A stretch of 64,000 nt of DNA. Origin: Melghiribacillus thermohalophilus (GTDB lineage: Bacteria; Bacillota; Bacilli; Bacillales; Alkalibacillaceae). The notes beneath the pieces were generated by a model that saw only the letters and a list, made by a program, of their open reading frames with translations, did not search any database and was not told the DNA's origin. Positions 62,838 to 64,000 of this stretch are shown piece after piece (within the stretch, counting starts at the first letter, position 1; each line of letters starts with the position of its first letter). Made by a program: the position numbers and the translations under genes. The stretch lies in contig NZ_SMAN01000002.1 in NCBI RefSeq assembly GCF_004342905.1, forward strand, positions 62,001-126,000. Direction: 5' to 3'.

Positions 62838-63848
62838 TTGAACTGGAAAAAATCGGGCATCATTCTTGTGAGTATCCTGGCAGCGATTATCCTGATTATT
62901 CCGAGTGTGATTGTGATACCATTCATTGAAGCAGGGGAAAATGAGACTACTCAATCAAACCGGCATGAAAATGATTCAATTCTGGAACTGGATTCGTCTT
63001 TTACAATCAAAGTATTTCGTACTGCCAGCAGTCAAGTGGAAGATGTGCCGCTGGAAGTCTATGTTGCAAGAGTAGTTGCTTCGGAAATGCCAGCTGACTT
63101 TGAAATGGAAGCGTTGAAAGCACAGGCGCTGGCAGCCAGAACATTTCTTGTGAAACATTTGCTTCAGGGTAGCCAGGCTCCGGAAAATTCCCATGTCAAA
63201 GATACCGTGGAGCATCAGGTTTACAAAAACGAAGATGAACTGAGACAGCTATGGGGAACAGATTACTCCTGGAAGATGAAGCGGATCAAACAGGCGGTTG
63301 CTGAAACACAGGGAGAAATCATCACATATGAAGGCGAACCCATTACCGCAGCCTTCTTTTCCACAAGCAACGGCTTTACCGAGAATTCTGAAGACTACTG
63401 GCAAAATTCCATACCATATTTACGAAGTGTCCAAAGTCCATGGGATGAAGAGTCACCCAAGTTTCTGAATCAGAAAATTGTCGCGCTCGATGAGGTGGAA
63501 AATAAGCTTGGGGTGGATTTAAGTCAACAACCGATTTTCTCTGATTTAACTCGTACAGAAAGTAACCGTGTCGAAACGGTAACCATTGGAGATAAAACGT
63601 TTACCGGAAGGGAAGTAAGGGAAGCCCTCGGCCTACATTCCAGTGATTTTTCCATTGCGAAAAAAGATCATTATTTAATTTTTACAACAAAAGGCTATGG
63701 CCACGGGGTCGGGATGAGTCAATACGGGGCCAATGGAATGGCAAAAGAAGGGAAAACCTATAAAGAAATTGTTCAATACTATTACAAAGGTGCGACGATT
63801 TCCGATATTACGCCTTATCTGGAACGGATGGAATCCAGTAAACAGTAA
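62838..63848 (+). CDS. spoIID: Stage II sporulation protein D
   Basis: 336 residues. An N-terminal signal anchor (SGIILVSILAAIILIIPSVI) is followed by the SpoIID lytic transglycosylase domain: VPLEVYVARVVASEMP with the catalytic Glu near 84, ALKAQALAARTFL, FFSTSNGFTENSEDYW, and GYGHGVGMSQYGANGMA. With SpoIIM and SpoIIP it degrades peptidoglycan during engulfment. TTG 62838 follows GAGGAGG by 8 bases. Confidence 0.94.
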   Translation: MNWKKSGIILVSILAAIILIIPSVIVIPFIEAGENETTQSNRHENDSILELDSSFTIKVFRTASSQVEDVPLEVYVARVVASEMPADFEMEALKAQALAARTFLVKHLLQGSQAPENSHVKDTVEHQVYKNEDELRQLWGTDYSWKMKRIKQAVAETQGEIITYEGEPITAAFFSTSNGFTENSEDYWQNSIPYLRSVQSPWDEESPKFLNQKIVALDEVENKLGVDLSQQPIFSDLTRTESNRVETVTIGDKTFTGREVREALGLHSSDFSIAKKDHYLIFTTKGYGHGVGMSQYGANGMAKEGKTYKEIVQYYYKGATISDITPYLERMESSKQ

Positions 63849-63864
63849 TTTTTCTGTATGGAAG

Positions 63865-63892
63865 CTGGCTTGTGGTGAAGCCAGTTTTTTTG
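63865..63892 (+). terminator. Terminator after spoIID
   Basis: 7-bp stem ctggctt/aagccag (63865-63871 with 63878-63884), loop gtggtg, then T7. Confidence 0.88.
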
Positions 63893-63959
63893 TGTTCAGG
63901 TATGATAACCATCAGCGGATGTGGGCTACTTTACGTGGAAACGGCTGCAGCGCCTGGTT

Positions 63960-63989
63960 CCCGGGGATGCTTTGTTCATCCACCCCGGG
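63960..63989. repeat. GC-rich hairpin at the window end
   Basis: CCCGGGG (63960-63966) and CCCCGGG (63983-63989) with an inner gat/atc pair. The sequence from about 63940 is more GC-rich than before and is cut by the window end, so its nature stays open. Confidence 0.4.
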
Positions 63990-64000
63990 TAAGCGCCAGG

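Overview
The window is about 64 kb of chromosome from a spore-forming member of the Bacillaceae. The evidence is the order rpoE-pyrG-spo0F-fbaA-tal-murAB-glpX-rho-rpmE-tdk-prfA-prmC-spoIIR-ywlB-tsaC-mntP-ywlE-rpiB-ywlG-glyA-upp-wecB-atp-...-ywzB-ywmB-murAA-spoIID, the sporulation genes spo0F, spoIIR and spoIID, strong purine-rich ribosome binding sites and frequent GTG/TTG starts. It is not B. subtilis itself: it has an 11-subunit complex I (nuoABCDHIJKLMN), a fused isobutyryl-CoA mutase (icmF), and a zinc-free L31 in the rpmE position.

Layout. 1-4.2 kb: end of a MeaB-type GTPase gene, a TetR regulator and icmF (acyl-CoA mutase). 4.4-6.1 kb: a second TetR gene with a beta-lactamase-like serine hydrolase. 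6.4-16.1 kb: conserved core block (RNA polymerase delta, CTP synthase with a CTP-sensing leader, Spo0F with a SigH promoter, aldolase, transaldolase, MurA, FBPase, Rho, L31). 16.1-26.1 kb: the native tdk gene, cut in two by an island of about 9.36 kb flanked by an 8-bp direct repeat. 26.2-41.1 kb: translation termination, spoIIR, tsaC, Mn export, arginine phosphatase, chemoreceptor, RpiB, GlyA, Upp, UDP-GlcNAc epimerase and a secreted subtilase. 41.1-48.4 kb: complete ATP synthase operon (atpZIBEFHAGDC). 48.5-49.6 kb: a tandem repeat array. 50.1-60.0 kb: complex I operon. 60-64 kb: ywzB, ywmB, murAA, spoIID.

The island is the most unusual part. It interrupts tdk just before the codon of the catalytic glutamate (in ID|EVQFF) and brings its own thymidine kinase of a different subfamily (E. 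coli-like), so it appears to replace the function it destroys. It also carries a decayed integrase, an ISL3 transposase remnant, a small secreted protein followed by an M1-peptidase-like protein and an ABC exporter, a subtilase fragment, a tRNA-Cys gene, an ECF sigma/anti-sigma/small membrane protein operon, and a divergent cysteine-rich phospholipase A2-like protein with a partner of unknown function. Both host tdk halves have decayed further, so the insertion looks old and fixed.

The second unusual feature is a family of 21-bp-period (42-bp dimer) repeats built on TTGGGC/GCCCAA. Two arrays lie in this window in opposite orientation, one between glyA and upp and one between atpC and nuoA. 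They create long but probably meaningless reading frames. All calls come from reading the sequence; no database search was run.
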